Assembly: GCF_026672425.1 (NCBI RefSeq)
Contig: NZ_JAPPRC010000005.1
Location: 1 to 64,000, forward strand
Source of the DNA: Pannonibacter sp. SL95
Lineage (GTDB): Bacteria > Pseudomonadota > Alphaproteobacteria > Rhizobiales > Stappiaceae
Direction: 5' to 3'
DNA: 64,000 bases
Positions 25,213 to 33,837 of the stretch are shown piece after piece. Position 1 is the first letter of the stretch. Every line of letters begins with the position of its first letter. The notes beneath the pieces are model-generated. The model had not been told where the DNA came from. It made no database searches and worked only from the letters and a program-made list of their open reading frames with translations. A program made the translations under genes and the position numbers.

Positions 25213-25537
25213 CTGCGCGCTCCACGGTCCATTGGGCACCGCCGATACCCCAGAGATTGAGGCCTCGCCCGGTATCGCGGGCGTCTTCCAGGCTGTCGAA
25301 AATCTGCGCATCGCCTGGCAGCAGCCCGCCGCGCGAAACCACGCGTTGGCAGGTCTGCCCCGTCTGGACATCCACAGCTTCGATTTGGTCCACGGCACCG
25401 GAAAAGTAGTAGCGCCGCCCCTGTTGGCTCACCTTGACAAGGCGGAAGCAGGCCCGGACCTCTGTCTGGCAAAGGGGCATCATCACGGCGCAATGCTTGT
25501 CAGCGATGGAAGGAGTGACTGACAGCTGGCCCATCAT
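25205..25537 (-). CDS. Hypothetical early phage protein
   Basis: The 110-residue product is beta-rich (VRACFRLVKVSQQGRRYYFS, then IEAVDVQTGQTCQRVVSRGG) and ends with LNLWGIGGAQWTVER. It follows the Ner-like gene with an ATGA-type overlap at 25,534-25,537. No family recognised. Confidence 0.5.
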   Translation of the reverse strand: MMGQLSVTPSIADKHCAVMMPLCQTEVRACFRLVKVSQQGRRYYFSGAVDQIEAVDVQTGQTCQRVVSRGGLLPGDAQIFDSLEDARDTGRGLNLWGIGGAQWTVERADV

Positions 25538-25848
25538 GCCGCCTCCGCCCTGTCAGCCGGAGCAACACGCTTCTGACTGGCGCCGGGTCCGTGTTTACGG
25601 ATATCGTAGATTCGATGCGAGGTGATCGGATACCGGTCCGGCCAGAGTTCGGCTGGATCGGTTTCCAGGAAATCGGCAATGACGGCTTCGGCTTTGCGGA
25701 CAGTCCGCGTCCAGACATGCCCGAACGAGTTGGGGCGCATGTCAGCGCGGCTGGCAAGCTCTGTCAGGGTCATGTTCTGACGCCTGATTTCGCCGAGAAT
25801 AGAATGGCGGTCCCAGCCCTCCGGCGGGGGATTGTGCGGCTTGGCCAT
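25534..25848 (-). CDS. Ner-like DNA-binding regulator
   Basis: The 104-residue product matches Ner/Nlp proteins: PPEGWDRHSILGEIRRQNMTLTELA with a helix-turn-helix, then ADMRPNSFGHVWTRTVRKAEAVIADFL and LWPDRYP. In Mu, Ner is the first early gene and limits early and repressor transcription. It is first here too, reading away from the repressor; a GAGAGG ribosome site precedes ATG 25,848. Confidence 0.85.
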   Translation of the reverse strand: MAKPHNPPPEGWDRHSILGEIRRQNMTLTELASRADMRPNSFGHVWTRTVRKAEAVIADFLETDPAELWPDRYPITSHRIYDIRKHGPGASQKRVAPADRAEAA

Positions 25849-25864
25849 TGATGCCTCTCGATTT

Positions 25865-25894
25865 GAAAACGGCGCGCTGCAACGCGCCGTTTTC
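25865..25894. terminator. Perfect 12-base-pair inverted repeat in the Ner leader
   Basis: GAAAACGGCGCG (25,865-25,876) pairs fully with CGCGCCGTTTTC (25,883-25,894) round a six-base loop. The stem is G+C-rich with an A/T-rich outer part. It lies within the leader of the early transcript. It could act as an attenuator or a terminator on either strand, or as a Ner site; which is unknown. Confidence 0.45.
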
Positions 25895-25943
25895 TGGGTA
25901 CTGTGTGTGACTTTTCGGCGCGCTCTTGCGCCCCGATGAATAG

Positions 25944-25972
25944 GAGATAAACAGAATTTCTCTGCTTTGCAA
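25944..25972 (-). promoter_or_regulatory. Putative early promoter
   Basis: On the minus strand, TTGCAA (25,972-25,967) and TATCTC (25,949-25,944) stand 17 bases apart and face the Ner-like gene. The -35 lies between the two repressor-site-like palindromes, so a bound repressor would block it. The -10 is a weak match. Confidence 0.4.
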
Positions 25973-25986
25973 GCAGGGAAATTCTG
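25952..25986. promoter_or_regulatory. Paired operator O1/O2 of the prophage repressor
   Basis: Two 13-base sites, CAGAATTTCTCTG (25,952-25,964) and CAGGGAAATTCTG (25,974-25,986), share the form CAGR-N5-TCTG. Their centres are 22 bases apart, two helix turns, and together they form a nearly perfect 37-base palindrome. They sit between the repressor and Ner-like starts. A third copy is at 26,176-26,188. Confidence 0.65.
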
Positions 25987-25995
25987 TTTTTGGCT

Positions 25996-26520
25996 ATGGC
26001 AAGAAAGACGGTCTCAAAAACGCCTTTTGGGCAAAGGCTGACCCAAGTCAGAGAGGCGCTTGGCTTCAAGGAGCGTGCGACCTTCGCCCTGATGCTGCTG
26101 ATGAACCCCGAAACGCTTGGTGGCTACGAGCGCGGAGACTCAGCCCCCGATTTGCAGTTCCTGGAGATGTATAAACAGAGATTTTCTGTTAATCTGAACT
26201 GGCTCTTTAGTGGGGACGGCGAAATGTTCAACGGAGCATCCTCGACGCTCGCTAGAAGTCCCGCCTACCAGATCGACAAGGAAGTCTTCAAACAGGTTGG
26301 ACGCCTTGTCCTGCAGCTTCATAAAGAGGAGGGGATCAAGCTGCCTCCGGACGCTGTCCTGGAAGCACAATCGAATGCTTACAACGACCTGCTTGCCCGC
26401 GCCGAGGACCCAGCGGATAATGCCGAACTCATGAGCTTGTTGCCTTGGCTCGAAACACGGCTGCGCAAGGCCCTCAAGGCCGCTGTTTCAGAACCCGGCA
26501 CCGGCAAACGTTTGGCCTGA
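25996..26520 (+). CDS. Prophage repressor, XRE-type
   Basis: ATG 25,996 (MARKTVSKTPFGQRL) is preferred; a TTG at 25,990 is in frame. The 174-residue product has an N-terminal helix-turn-helix (FGQRLTQVREALGFKERATFALML, then TLGGYERGDSAPDLQFLEMYKQRF) and a C-terminal helical part (EVFKQVGRLVLQLHKEEGIKLP) likely for dimerisation. No peptidase domain is present, so it would not be cut by RecA. It is the only main-cluster gene facing right and lies beside paired operators; no clear ribosome site precedes it, so translation may be weak. Confidence 0.82.
   Translation: MARKTVSKTPFGQRLTQVREALGFKERATFALMLLMNPETLGGYERGDSAPDLQFLEMYKQRFSVNLNWLFSGDGEMFNGASSTLARSPAYQIDKEVFKQVGRLVLQLHKEEGIKLPPDAVLEAQSNAYNDLLARAEDPADNAELMSLLPWLETRLRKALKAAVSEPGTGKRLA
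26176..26188. promoter_or_regulatory. Third operator-like site inside the repressor gene
   Basis: CAGAGATTTTCTG has the same CAGA-N5-TCTG form as O1. It lies 218 bases from O1 inside the repressor coding sequence, where binding could allow DNA looping or self-limitation. Confidence 0.45.
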
Positions 26521-26653
26521 TTGTAGTTAGCCTCTCCACGCTACTTTTTGATGCACAATTACTGGTTAAGGCCGTCTTTCCATGCCCTTTTGAATTTAGT
26601 TTGGCGGTGCGGCTGTTACGATTGCGTGCAGCCTCGGATTGTCACAAAGGGGG

Positions 26654-26782
26654 CAATTGGCGTTCCAGTTTCGAATAATTGAATCTATCAAAAATGAGAT
26701 TTATCCCACTGACTTCAAATATGTATTTTTAGTTTCCCCCCGGACCGGGAACTGGAACGGTGCCGTTCCAGTTCAATTGGCG
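26654..26782. repeat. Repeated GTTCCAGTT sites, probable transposase-binding end
   Basis: CGTTCCAGTT occurs at 26,661-26,670, reversed at 26,749-26,759 and again at 26,764-26,773; the last two form a perfect 12-base-pair inverted repeat with a two-base gap (26,749-26,774). CAATTGGCG also repeats at 26,654 and 26,774. This lies outside the repressor, where Mu has its L1-L3 transposase sites. The gap 26,521-27,290 has no convincing gene; the exact phage end in it is not resolved. Confidence 0.5.
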
Positions 26783-27066
26783 GGCCGCAACCGTTTCCAT
26801 TTAATGAACAATGCACTGGTGACCAGATGACGCACCGCTTCGAGCGGGAAAGACGGCGGAATTCAGCGCTTCTCGCGCCTCCGAGTGCGACCCAAGAGAT
26901 GTTTGATGTGCACGTCTACTGCGCGAAAATGCGCAAAAACTGGCGCCCAATTGCGCGGTTTTCGCCGCTCCGTGTGCAAAAACCCCTAAAAGCCGCAAGT
27001 CAAGAAATCAATTGTGAAATCAGTGTTTTAGGTCGGATTTGAGGGTGCCTTGATTTGTGCAATATG

Positions 27067-27131
27067 ACAGGTCCCCCCACACATGCCTGCCGGCGCAGTG
27101 CTGTCGTAAATGCCAAGGGTCGGGGACCTGT
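27067..27131. repeat. Inverted repeat ACAGGTCCCC, possible structured RNA
   Basis: ACAGGTCCCC (27,067-27,076) pairs perfectly with GGGGACCTGT (27,122-27,131); the 45-base interior is G+C-rich. It lies 160 bases before the RTX protease start. It may be a small RNA, a leader structure or a small mobile-element remnant. Confidence 0.45.
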
Positions 27132-27290
27132 TTCTAGTTTCGGCAAAACGCAAATTTAACGATCCCACGCATCTCGCGCGGACGATTAAAACTGTCTCGA
27201 TCTGTTTAGGAATCGATAAGAAACAGCTCACGTAGGGTCACGCCTCTCGTCCCAAGACGGACGTATTGTGTCAACAGACCGGGTGTGACC

Positions 27291-30200
27291 ATGGCGGATC
27301 CGAATTCTTCCAAGGAATGGTACAAGACGAAGATTTCTCTGGATCTGCTGAAAGGCGAGTACAAGGGACTTGGCATTTCCGTCGGCGTTTTTGACGATGG
27401 GATCGAGAAGACGCATGCGGACCTTGCGGGCAACTACAATGCGGCCAAGGAATTCAAATATGGCGGCGTGACGTTCAACCCGCAAAGTGGTCCAGGCTAT
27501 CAGGCCCATGGCACGGCCGTGTCGGGGATCATCGCTGCGGTTGAAGACAACGGGATCGGCGGATCGGGCATCGCCAGCAAGGCTCAGATCACCGGAGTCG
27601 ATATCCTCGGCAATGCCCAGACCTACTTCATCGAAGCCATCCGCTACATGTCCGCGTTCGATGTCACGTCGAACAGCTGGAACTGGTCGGCAAAATACGC
27701 CGATTCCGTTGGCTCAAGCTTGGGCGTCCAGTTTCAGGGCGCTCTGAAGTTCTCGGCCGACACCGGCCGGGGAGGCCTTGGCACGGTGATGGCGGTTGCT
27801 GCCGGCAATGATTGGGCAACGGACCGGCGCGACGCCAACTATTCCGAATTCAGCGCGGCCCGCTACACGATCACCGTCGGCGCCTACTCGGATCAGGGCA
27901 GCCGTTCCTTCTACAGCAACACCGGCTCAAACCTCCTGGTGTCGGCGCCTTCCAATGGCGGCCTTGCCGGGATCACCACGACGGACGAGACTGGCTATGC
28001 CGGCTATTCCGCTGGCAACACGACCGACAGCTTCGGTGGCACCTCTGCGGCCACGCCCATCGTCAGCGGTGTCGTCACCTTGATGCTGGGCGCAAACAAG
28101 GCACTCGGCTGGCGCGATGTGCAGGAAATCCTCGCCATTACCGCCGATGTCCAGTCCGGCGGCTTTGAGGAAAATCGCGGCGGGCTGACGACGAACCAGA
28201 CCGACCTTTGGGCGGTCAATGGCGCGCGTAATGTCAATGGCGGCGGCATGGCCTTCTCCAATGACGCGGGCTTCGGCATGGTCGATGCCTATGAAGCCGT
28301 GCGCCTTGCGGAAATCTGGAGCCTGTTTGGACCGGCCAAGACAAGCGCCAACGAGGTGACCCAGCGCGTTGCTGATACGACAGTGAAGGCCATCCCGAAC
28401 GGCACTGGCGCTGCAGCCGAATACAAGCTGTCGGTGACGCAGGCGATCGACATCGACTATGTCTCGCTGACCCTGACGCTGACCCATGGCAATGTCGAGG
28501 ACATCAAGGTCGAACTGGTCTCGCCGGACGGCACGCAAAGCTTGCTCCTCACAGTTGGTTCGTCCTCGGCGGTCAACGGATTTTCCGGCAAGGCCTGGAT
28601 GTTCGGTTCGAACGAATTCAAGGGCGAGCTGTCGGCCGGTGTCTGGACCGTCCGCATCACCGACACGCGGGCCAACGGCTATTCCGGCAGTGTCAGCAAT
28701 GCGACGCTGGACGTCTATGGCGACGCGTCGAGCATCAATAATGTCTATCACTTCACCGATGACTTCCAGCGCATGCTGGCCCTGGAGCCGAGCCGCTCGG
28801 TCATCCGCGACAGCAATGGCGGCACGGACTGGCTGAACTTTGCCGCCATCCGCGGCGGCGTCGACATCGATCTTGCCGCGCTGAAGGCGTCGATGACCGG
28901 CGTGGCAGCGCTGACGATTGCTGCTGGCACCGTGATCGAGAATGTCGTCGCCGGCGATGGCAATGACACGCTGCGCGGTAACGAGATCGCGAACCATCTG
29001 CTCGGCATGCGTGGCAATGACAGCCTGTTCGGCAATGCTGGCCAGGATCGCCTGGTCGGTGGGGCAGGTGATGACTTCATCGACGGCGGCGCTGATGCCG
29101 ACACGGTTGTCTTCAGCGGCAAGCGTTCGGACTACACCATCCTCAAGAATGCCGATGGCAGCCTCACGGTGACCGACAAGCGCGCCAATGCCGACGGCAT
29201 CGACAAGGTCCTCAACGTCGAGACCTTCGCCTTTGCCGATGCCTCGATTGCCGCGTCGGCGCTGGTTCTGGACGGCAGTTCCAAGGGAATCCAGGGCACG
29301 GAAGGCAATGACACCCTGAACGGCACCATCGCTGACGACGTGATTGCGGCTCTCGGCGGCAACGACACGATCAACGGGTCAGCCGGAAAGGACACGATCG
29401 ATGGCGGAGCGGGCATCGACACGGTCACCTATTCCGCTTCAACGGCTGGTGTCACCGTCGATCTGGCAACGGGCAAAGGGCTTGTCGGCTTCGCTGAAGG
29501 GGATCTTCTGACCAACGTTGAGTCGCTCACCGGAGCCTTGTCCTACGCCAACACGCTTAAGGGCAACTCCGGAGCAAACACGCTGACGGGCGGCAACGGG
29601 GACGACCTGCTTGCAGGCCGCGAGGGCGCTGACACGCTCAATGGAAGCGGCGGCGTCGATACGGCGGACTACAGCGAGTCCAATGCCGGCATCACCGTGA
29701 ACCTGAACCTCACCACCGGCCAAAGCGGGGGACACGCGCAAGGCGACGTGCTTCTCGGCATCGAGAACATCACCGGGTCGGCGCATGCGGATACGCTGAC
29801 GGGCAACTCGGCTGCCAACGTGCTGATTGGCGGCGGCGGCAATGATACGCTGATCGGCGCAGCCGGTGCCGACACGCTCGACGGCGGGCTGGGGGTTGAT
29901 ACCGCGAGCTACACGGCGTCGACAGCTGCCATCAATATTGACCTGGCCCGAGCGACGCAGACTGGCGGCGATGCTCAGGGCGACAGGCTGATTTCGATTG
30001 AAAACTTGGCAGGTTCTGTTCACGCAGACACGCTTGCCGGAGACGGCGCTGCGAACACACTGGACGGCGGCGCGGGCAACGACATCCTGCGCGGCAATGC
30101 CGGCCAGGACCGGCTTGTCGGCGGGGCAGGCAACGACACGATCGACGGCGGTGCCGACAGTGACAGCGTCGTCTACAGCGGCAAGCGCGCTGACTATGCC

Positions 30201-32018
30201 ATCGTCAAGAACAGCGATGGCAGCATCACCGTTACGGACAAGCGGGCCAATGCGGACGGTGTCGACAAGGTCACCAACGTTGAAACCTTCGTCTTCGCCG
30301 ACAAGAGTTTTGCCACCGTTTCGCTCACTTTCGACGTGCTGGACAAGACCATCCGTGGCACCGAGGGCAACGACACTCTGAGCGGCACCACCGGTGACGA
30401 TGTCATCGCCGCCGCCGGCGGCAATGACACGATCAACGGATCGGCCGGCAAGGATACGATTGACGGCGGGGCAGGGACCGATACCGTCAGCTACGCGGCC
30501 TCTACCGCTGGTGTTTCGGTCGATCTCGTTACTGGCAAGGGCATCGGTGGCTTTGCTGATGGCGATGTCCTGACCAATGTGGAATCGGTCACCGGTGCGT
30601 CAGCCTACAACAGCACATTGCGGGGTAATTCCGGCGTCAACGTCCTGATCGGCGGTAATGCCAATGATCTGCTTGCCGGCCGCGAAGGGGCCGACACGCT
30701 GAATGGGGCAGGCGGCATCGACATGGCCGATTACAGCGAATCCAATGGCGCCGTGGTCGTGAACCTGGCCCTGACAACGGGTCAGACTGGCGGCCATGCG
30801 CAGGGAGACGTGCTTGTCGCGATCGAAAACGTCGCTGGCTCGGCCTTCGCAGACACACTCACCGGTGATGCCAATGCGAACACGCTATTAGGCGGGGCTG
30901 GCAATGACATTCTGGTTGGTGGGCGGGGCAACGACCGGCTCGACGGCGGCGCCGGGTCCGACACGGCCGTCTACAGCGGACGATATGCGGATTACCGGAT
31001 CACCCTCAACTCGGATGGCAGCCGGACGATCACGGACCTGCGCTCGGGTGGGCCTGACGGCTCGGACACGGTGCTTGGCATTGAGACGCTGCGGTTTGCC
31101 GACGGGCTGCTGTTGATCGGCGCTGTGGCTACGGCAACGGGAACGACAGCCACCGCAGCCAGTTCCTCAACAGTGTTCGAGGTTTCCGGAGGTTCGGGGC
31201 ATGACAGTTTCCTTGGCACTGCCGGCAATGATCTCATCAATGGCGGCGCTGGCAATGACATGTTCTACGGCAGTGCTGGCACGGATGTTTTCGTTGGCGG
31301 CGATGGCTGGGATATCGTCAACTATTCTGCCTCCTCAGTGGCTGTAGACATCAACCTGACGCGTGCGTCCCAGCTCGGCGGAGATGCCGCTGGCGACATG
31401 CTCGTCAGCATCGAAGCGGTCTATGGCTCGAACCACAACGACGTCATCCGGGGCGGCTCGGGCAACACCGTGTTCGGCGGCAACGGAAATGACACGCTCT
31501 ACGATGGAACGGGAAGCGACAGCTTCTACGGCGACGGTGGCGATGATCATTTCGTCTGGGGCGGTGGAAAGACCAACTTCTTCGACGGTGGTTCTGGCAC
31601 CGATACGCTCAATCTTGGTCTGATGGCGCGTGGCGTGACGGTCAACCTGACCACCCGGCAGGCCAGCAACGGCGTCGATACGGCCACGCTCTACAACTTC
31701 GAGCGCGTCATCGGCAGCAACCTCGCCGATACGATCACTGGTTCTGCCGGCGCGGACCGTTTGACCGGTGCCAAAGGCAATGACACGTTGACCGGTGGGG
31801 CGGGCGCTGACGTGTTCGTGTTCAATGCCGGCGACGGAACGGACAAGATCACGGACTTTGTCCGCGGGCAGGACAAGCTCGAGTTTACCGGCGACATTGC
31901 CGCTTCCAACATCACCATGGTTAAGTCTGGCAGCGACATGCTTGTACGCTACAGTGGTGGAGAGATCCGTCTGGTTGGCATATCAGCGCTAGCGTCGAAC
32001 GACTTCGTTTACAGCTGA
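27291..32018 (+). CDS. RTX subtilisin-like serine protease with P-domain
   Basis: The start ATG 27,291 gives 1,575 residues with no signal peptide. Residues about 25-340 are an S8 peptidase with the triad Asp35 (VFDDGIE), His73 (AHGTAVSG) and Ser252 (GGTSAATP). A P-domain follows (about 375-480, LTLTHGNVEDIKVELVSPDG). The rest is built from RTX nonapeptides (GGAGNDTIDGG type) that bind calcium, and ends with a type I secretion-like C-terminus (FTGDIAASNITMVKSGSDML). It should be exported through an ABC type I system, but no such transporter genes are in the window. Large internal repeats are noted separately. The META-domain gene follows after 12 bases. Confidence 0.92.
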   Translation: MADPNSSKEWYKTKISLDLLKGEYKGLGISVGVFDDGIEKTHADLAGNYNAAKEFKYGGVTFNPQSGPGYQAHGTAVSGIIAAVEDNGIGGSGIASKAQITGVDILGNAQTYFIEAIRYMSAFDVTSNSWNWSAKYADSVGSSLGVQFQGALKFSADTGRGGLGTVMAVAAGNDWATDRRDANYSEFSAARYTITVGAYSDQGSRSFYSNTGSNLLVSAPSNGGLAGITTTDETGYAGYSAGNTTDSFGGTSAATPIVSGVVTLMLGANKALGWRDVQEILAITADVQSGGFEENRGGLTTNQTDLWAVNGARNVNGGGMAFSNDAGFGMVDAYEAVRLAEIWSLFGPAKTSANEVTQRVADTTVKAIPNGTGAAAEYKLSVTQAIDIDYVSLTLTLTHGNVEDIKVELVSPDGTQSLLLTVGSSSAVNGFSGKAWMFGSNEFKGELSAGVWTVRITDTRANGYSGSVSNATLDVYGDASSINNVYHFTDDFQRMLALEPSRSVIRDSNGGTDWLNFAAIRGGVDIDLAALKASMTGVAALTIAAGTVIENVVAGDGNDTLRGNEIANHLLGMRGNDSLFGNAGQDRLVGGAGDDFIDGGADADTVVFSGKRSDYTILKNADGSLTVTDKRANADGIDKVLNVETFAFADASIAASALVLDGSSKGIQGTEGNDTLNGTIADDVIAALGGNDTINGSAGKDTIDGGAGIDTVTYSASTAGVTVDLATGKGLVGFAEGDLLTNVESLTGALSYANTLKGNSGANTLTGGNGDDLLAGREGADTLNGSGGVDTADYSESNAGITVNLNLTTGQSGGHAQGDVLLGIENITGSAHADTLTGNSAANVLIGGGGNDTLIGAAGADTLDGGLGVDTASYTASTAAINIDLARATQTGGDAQGDRLISIENLAGSVHADTLAGDGAANTLDGGAGNDILRGNAGQDRLVGGAGNDTIDGGADSDSVVYSGKRADYAIVKNSDGSITVTDKRANADGVDKVTNVETFVFADKSFATVSLTFDVLDKTIRGTEGNDTLSGTTGDDVIAAAGGNDTINGSAGKDTIDGGAGTDTVSYAASTAGVSVDLVTGKGIGGFADGDVLTNVESVTGASAYNSTLRGNSGVNVLIGGNANDLLAGREGADTLNGAGGIDMADYSESNGAVVVNLALTTGQTGGHAQGDVLVAIENVAGSAFADTLTGDANANTLLGGAGNDILVGGRGNDRLDGGAGSDTAVYSGRYADYRITLNSDGSRTITDLRSGGPDGSDTVLGIETLRFADGLLLIGAVATATGTTATAASSSTVFEVSGGSGHDSFLGTAGNDLINGGAGNDMFYGSAGTDVFVGGDGWDIVNYSASSVAVDINLTRASQLGGDAAGDMLVSIEAVYGSNHNDVIRGGSGNTVFGGNGNDTLYDGTGSDSFYGDGGDDHFVWGGGKTNFFDGGSGTDTLNLGLMARGVTVNLTTRQASNGVDTATLYNFERVIGSNLADTITGSAGADRLTGAKGNDTLTGGAGADVFVFNAGDGTDKITDFVRGQDKLEFTGDIAASNITMVKSGSDMLVRYSGGEIRLVGISALASNDFVYS
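29040..31120 (+). repeat. Large module repeats within the RTX protease
   Basis: A block starting AGQDRLVGGAG at 29,040 recurs at 30,102, 354 codons later, with closely similar residues through SGKR-DY-I-K, TVTDKRAN, NVETF-FAD, and the following RTX groups. A third, shorter copy of the SG-YADYRITLNSDGS module is near 30,960. The second block lacks about 80 residues present in the first. Similarity of DNA as well as protein suggests recent duplication. Confidence 0.85.
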
Positions 32019-32030
32019 GGAGGACCGCGA

Positions 32031-32417
32031 ATGCGGCGGCTGTGTCTTGCGAGTGTGGCTGCGCTGATGTTGACCACCGGAGCCGTCGCAAACCCGCTCG
32101 ACGGCACTTACCGGATCCAGCAACTGGCGGGCCAGCCTGTCGATTGGGCTGGCTTCCTGCAGGTCGAGGGCTCCCGTGTCACCCTCCAGTCGCCTTGCAA
32201 TTCCTATGCAGCTACGTGGCGGGCGGACGGCACGGGCCGCCTCACGCCGGACATGCCGATGATCGGCACCCAGGCGGTCTGCGCCAGCCCGGAATTATCC
32301 TCCGCAGACGCCACCCTGCGCCAGGTTGCCTCTCGAGCAGAGTGGCTTGCGCACCGGGACGGATGGGTGAGATTGCAGCTAAGTGATGGCACGATCTTGA
32401 TCGAGGCGATCCGCTAG
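32031..32417 (+). CDS. Secreted META-domain protein (HslJ-like)
   Basis: The 128-residue product has a signal peptide (RRLCLASVAALMLTTGAVA, cleavage near residue 20) and one META domain with the family pattern GTYRIQQLAGQPV, SPCNSYAATWRADGTGRL and CASPE. A strong GAGGAGGA ribosome site precedes ATG 32,031, 12 bases after the protease stop, so the two are probably co-transcribed. META proteins are periplasmic or lipid-linked and of unclear role; as with some protease inhibitors next to exported proteases, a protective role is possible but untested. Confidence 0.78.
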   Translation: MRRLCLASVAALMLTTGAVANPLDGTYRIQQLAGQPVDWAGFLQVEGSRVTLQSPCNSYAATWRADGTGRLTPDMPMIGTQAVCASPELSSADATLRQVASRAEWLAHRDGWVRLQLSDGTILIEAIR

Positions 32418-32450
32418 CTCTACAGGTGCCGCCAAAATCGGCTGGAACAC

Positions 32451-32481
32451 CGCAGTTTTTGCACCCTTGGCAAAAACTGCG
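32451..32481. terminator. Perfect 12-base-pair hairpin after META gene
   Basis: CGCAGTTTTTGC (32,451-32,462) pairs with GCAAAAACTGCG (32,470-32,481), with a seven-base loop, 34 bases after the META stop. No T run follows, so it may stabilise or end the transcript with Rho. Confidence 0.5.
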
Positions 32482-32662
32482 CATCAATTCGATTTCAAAT
32501 ATTTTCGAAATGTGTAGTGTTTGCTTTAGTCGGGAAGACGGCGGCGGCTCGCAGGGACTCCAAACCGCTTTGTGCCGGAAACCGGACGTAAAGGAAGATG
32601 TGACAGGATCTTGCATCACGCATTCCTGACACGCCGGGTGCCCCGGCAGACTGGTTGAGGAC

Positions 32663-32962
32663 ATGTCGGACGTTTCAGCTGATCACGCCACGTTAGGTGC
32701 CGAGTTCGACTTCCTGAAAGGTCATATCGCCGCGACCATGACCCTCATTCATGCGTTGATTGACCAGGGGGCTGTTGATCGCGTGGCGCTTGACCGGTTT
32801 TTTGCCGGCTTCATCGATCAACTTCCGCATACACGCCAGACGGTTGCCTTGCGTGCGGTGATCGAACAATGGCGGCAGGGTCTGGTCGATGGCCATGACG
32901 TGCCACAGCTCAACCGCCGTGTCTTCGAACTGGTCAAGGGCGGTCTCAAGGGCGACGCCTGA
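32663..32962 (+). CDS. Hypothetical protein
   Basis: The 99-residue product is helical and soluble: EFDFLKGHIAATMTLIHALID, then LDRFFAGFIDQLPHTRQTVAL. GAGG lies just before ATG 32,663. No family recognised. It stands alone between the META gene and ccdA-like gene. Confidence 0.65.
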   Translation: MSDVSADHATLGAEFDFLKGHIAATMTLIHALIDQGAVDRVALDRFFAGFIDQLPHTRQTVALRAVIEQWRQGLVDGHDVPQLNRRVFELVKGGLKGDA

Positions 32963-33097
32963 CCGCCGTCCCTGCGTGCCGCTCCCTTATCTGTGACAGG
33001 TCGACACCTTTTGCTTTCCCTGTTGGCTCGCTAAAAGGGACCGATGGACCGTTGGCGTTGCGCCGCCGGTCAGGCCTGCATGAGGGACCACCAATCG

Positions 33098-33835
33098 ATG
33101 ATCCAGGAAGTCACACTCCTTGGTGCCGTTTTCGCCGGCCTCCTGTCGTTCGTCTCCCCTTGCGTGCTGCCACTGGTTCCCCCCTATCTTGGCTTTCTGG
33201 CCGGAACGAGCCTGGAGGATGTCGCCGAGGGGCGTGCCGCCTCTGACGCCAGCCGGCGGGTGTTCTACACCTCCATCGCCTTCGTTGCGGGGTTCTCGAC
33301 GGTTTTCGTTGCCCTTGGCGCAAGCGCGTCGCTGATCGGTCAGGCCATTTCGCAGTACATCAATGTCCTGGGCACGCTGGCCGGCATCATCATCATCGTC
33401 ATGGGCCTTCATTTTCTAGGCCTGTTCCGCATCGGGCTGCTCTATCGCGAGGCCCGTGTCCAGGTTGAGCGCAAGCCGGCCGGACTGCCTGGCGCCTATG
33501 TGCTCGGCCTTGCCTTTGCCTTCGGCTGGACGCCCTGCGTCGGGCCGATCCTGGCAGCGATCCTGTTTGTTGCCGGCGCAGAAAGCACGGCAGGGCAGGG
33601 CGCGATCCTGCTGACAGCCTATGCGCTGGGGCTTGGAGTGCCATTCCTGGGGGCAGCCCTGTTTGCCGGGCCGTTCCTGCGCTTCATGTCCCGCTTCCGC
33701 CGCCACCTCGGCCGTGTCGAGCAGGCCATGGGTGTGGTCATGATCGTGACCGGGATCCTGTTCCTTGGGGGCTGGATGCAGCAGGCATCGTTCTGGCTCC
33801 TGGAAACATTCCCGATCTTCAGCCAGATCGGCTGA
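33098..33835 (+). CDS. ccdA: CcdA-type thiol-disulfide transporter
   Basis: The start ATG 33,098 (MIQEVTLLGAVFAGLLSFV) gives 245 residues with six membrane helices. The two redox cysteines are in SFVSPCVLPLVPPYLGF and GWTPCVGPIL, the CcdA/DsbD core signature. It passes electrons from thioredoxin across the inner membrane, for cytochrome c maturation and other periplasmic thiols. Its stop meets the next convergent gene with two bases between. Confidence 0.9.
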   Translation: MIQEVTLLGAVFAGLLSFVSPCVLPLVPPYLGFLAGTSLEDVAEGRAASDASRRVFYTSIAFVAGFSTVFVALGASASLIGQAISQYINVLGTLAGIIIIVMGLHFLGLFRIGLLYREARVQVERKPAGLPGAYVLGLAFAFGWTPCVGPILAAILFVAGAESTAGQGAILLTAYALGLGVPFLGAALFAGPFLRFMSRFRRHLGRVEQAMGVVMIVTGILFLGGWMQQASFWLLETFPIFSQIG

Positions 33836-33837
33836 AC

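Larger units (their letters stand above)
1..26782 (-). mobile_element. Mu-like transposable prophage, left part outside the window
   Basis: The block has the Mu gene order on the minus strand: Ner-like regulator, transposase A, ATPase B, GemA, Mor-family activator, lysis genes, terminase, portal, F, G, protease/scaffold, capsid, gp35-38-like genes, sheath, tube, tail chaperone, tape measure. The repressor faces the other way at the right end. Baseplate, tail-fibre and right-end sequences would lie left of position 1. The right limit is set at the last recognised transposase-site-like repeat (26,782); the true junction with host DNA is not identified and could lie anywhere to about 27,280. Several late genes are frameshifted, so virion production is doubtful unless those are sequencing errors. 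Confidence 0.95.

Noticed and set aside
26801-27042. Small open frames on both strands between repressor and RTX protease
   Set aside because: No ribosome site, low-quality protein sequence, and more likely phage-end or leader DNA.
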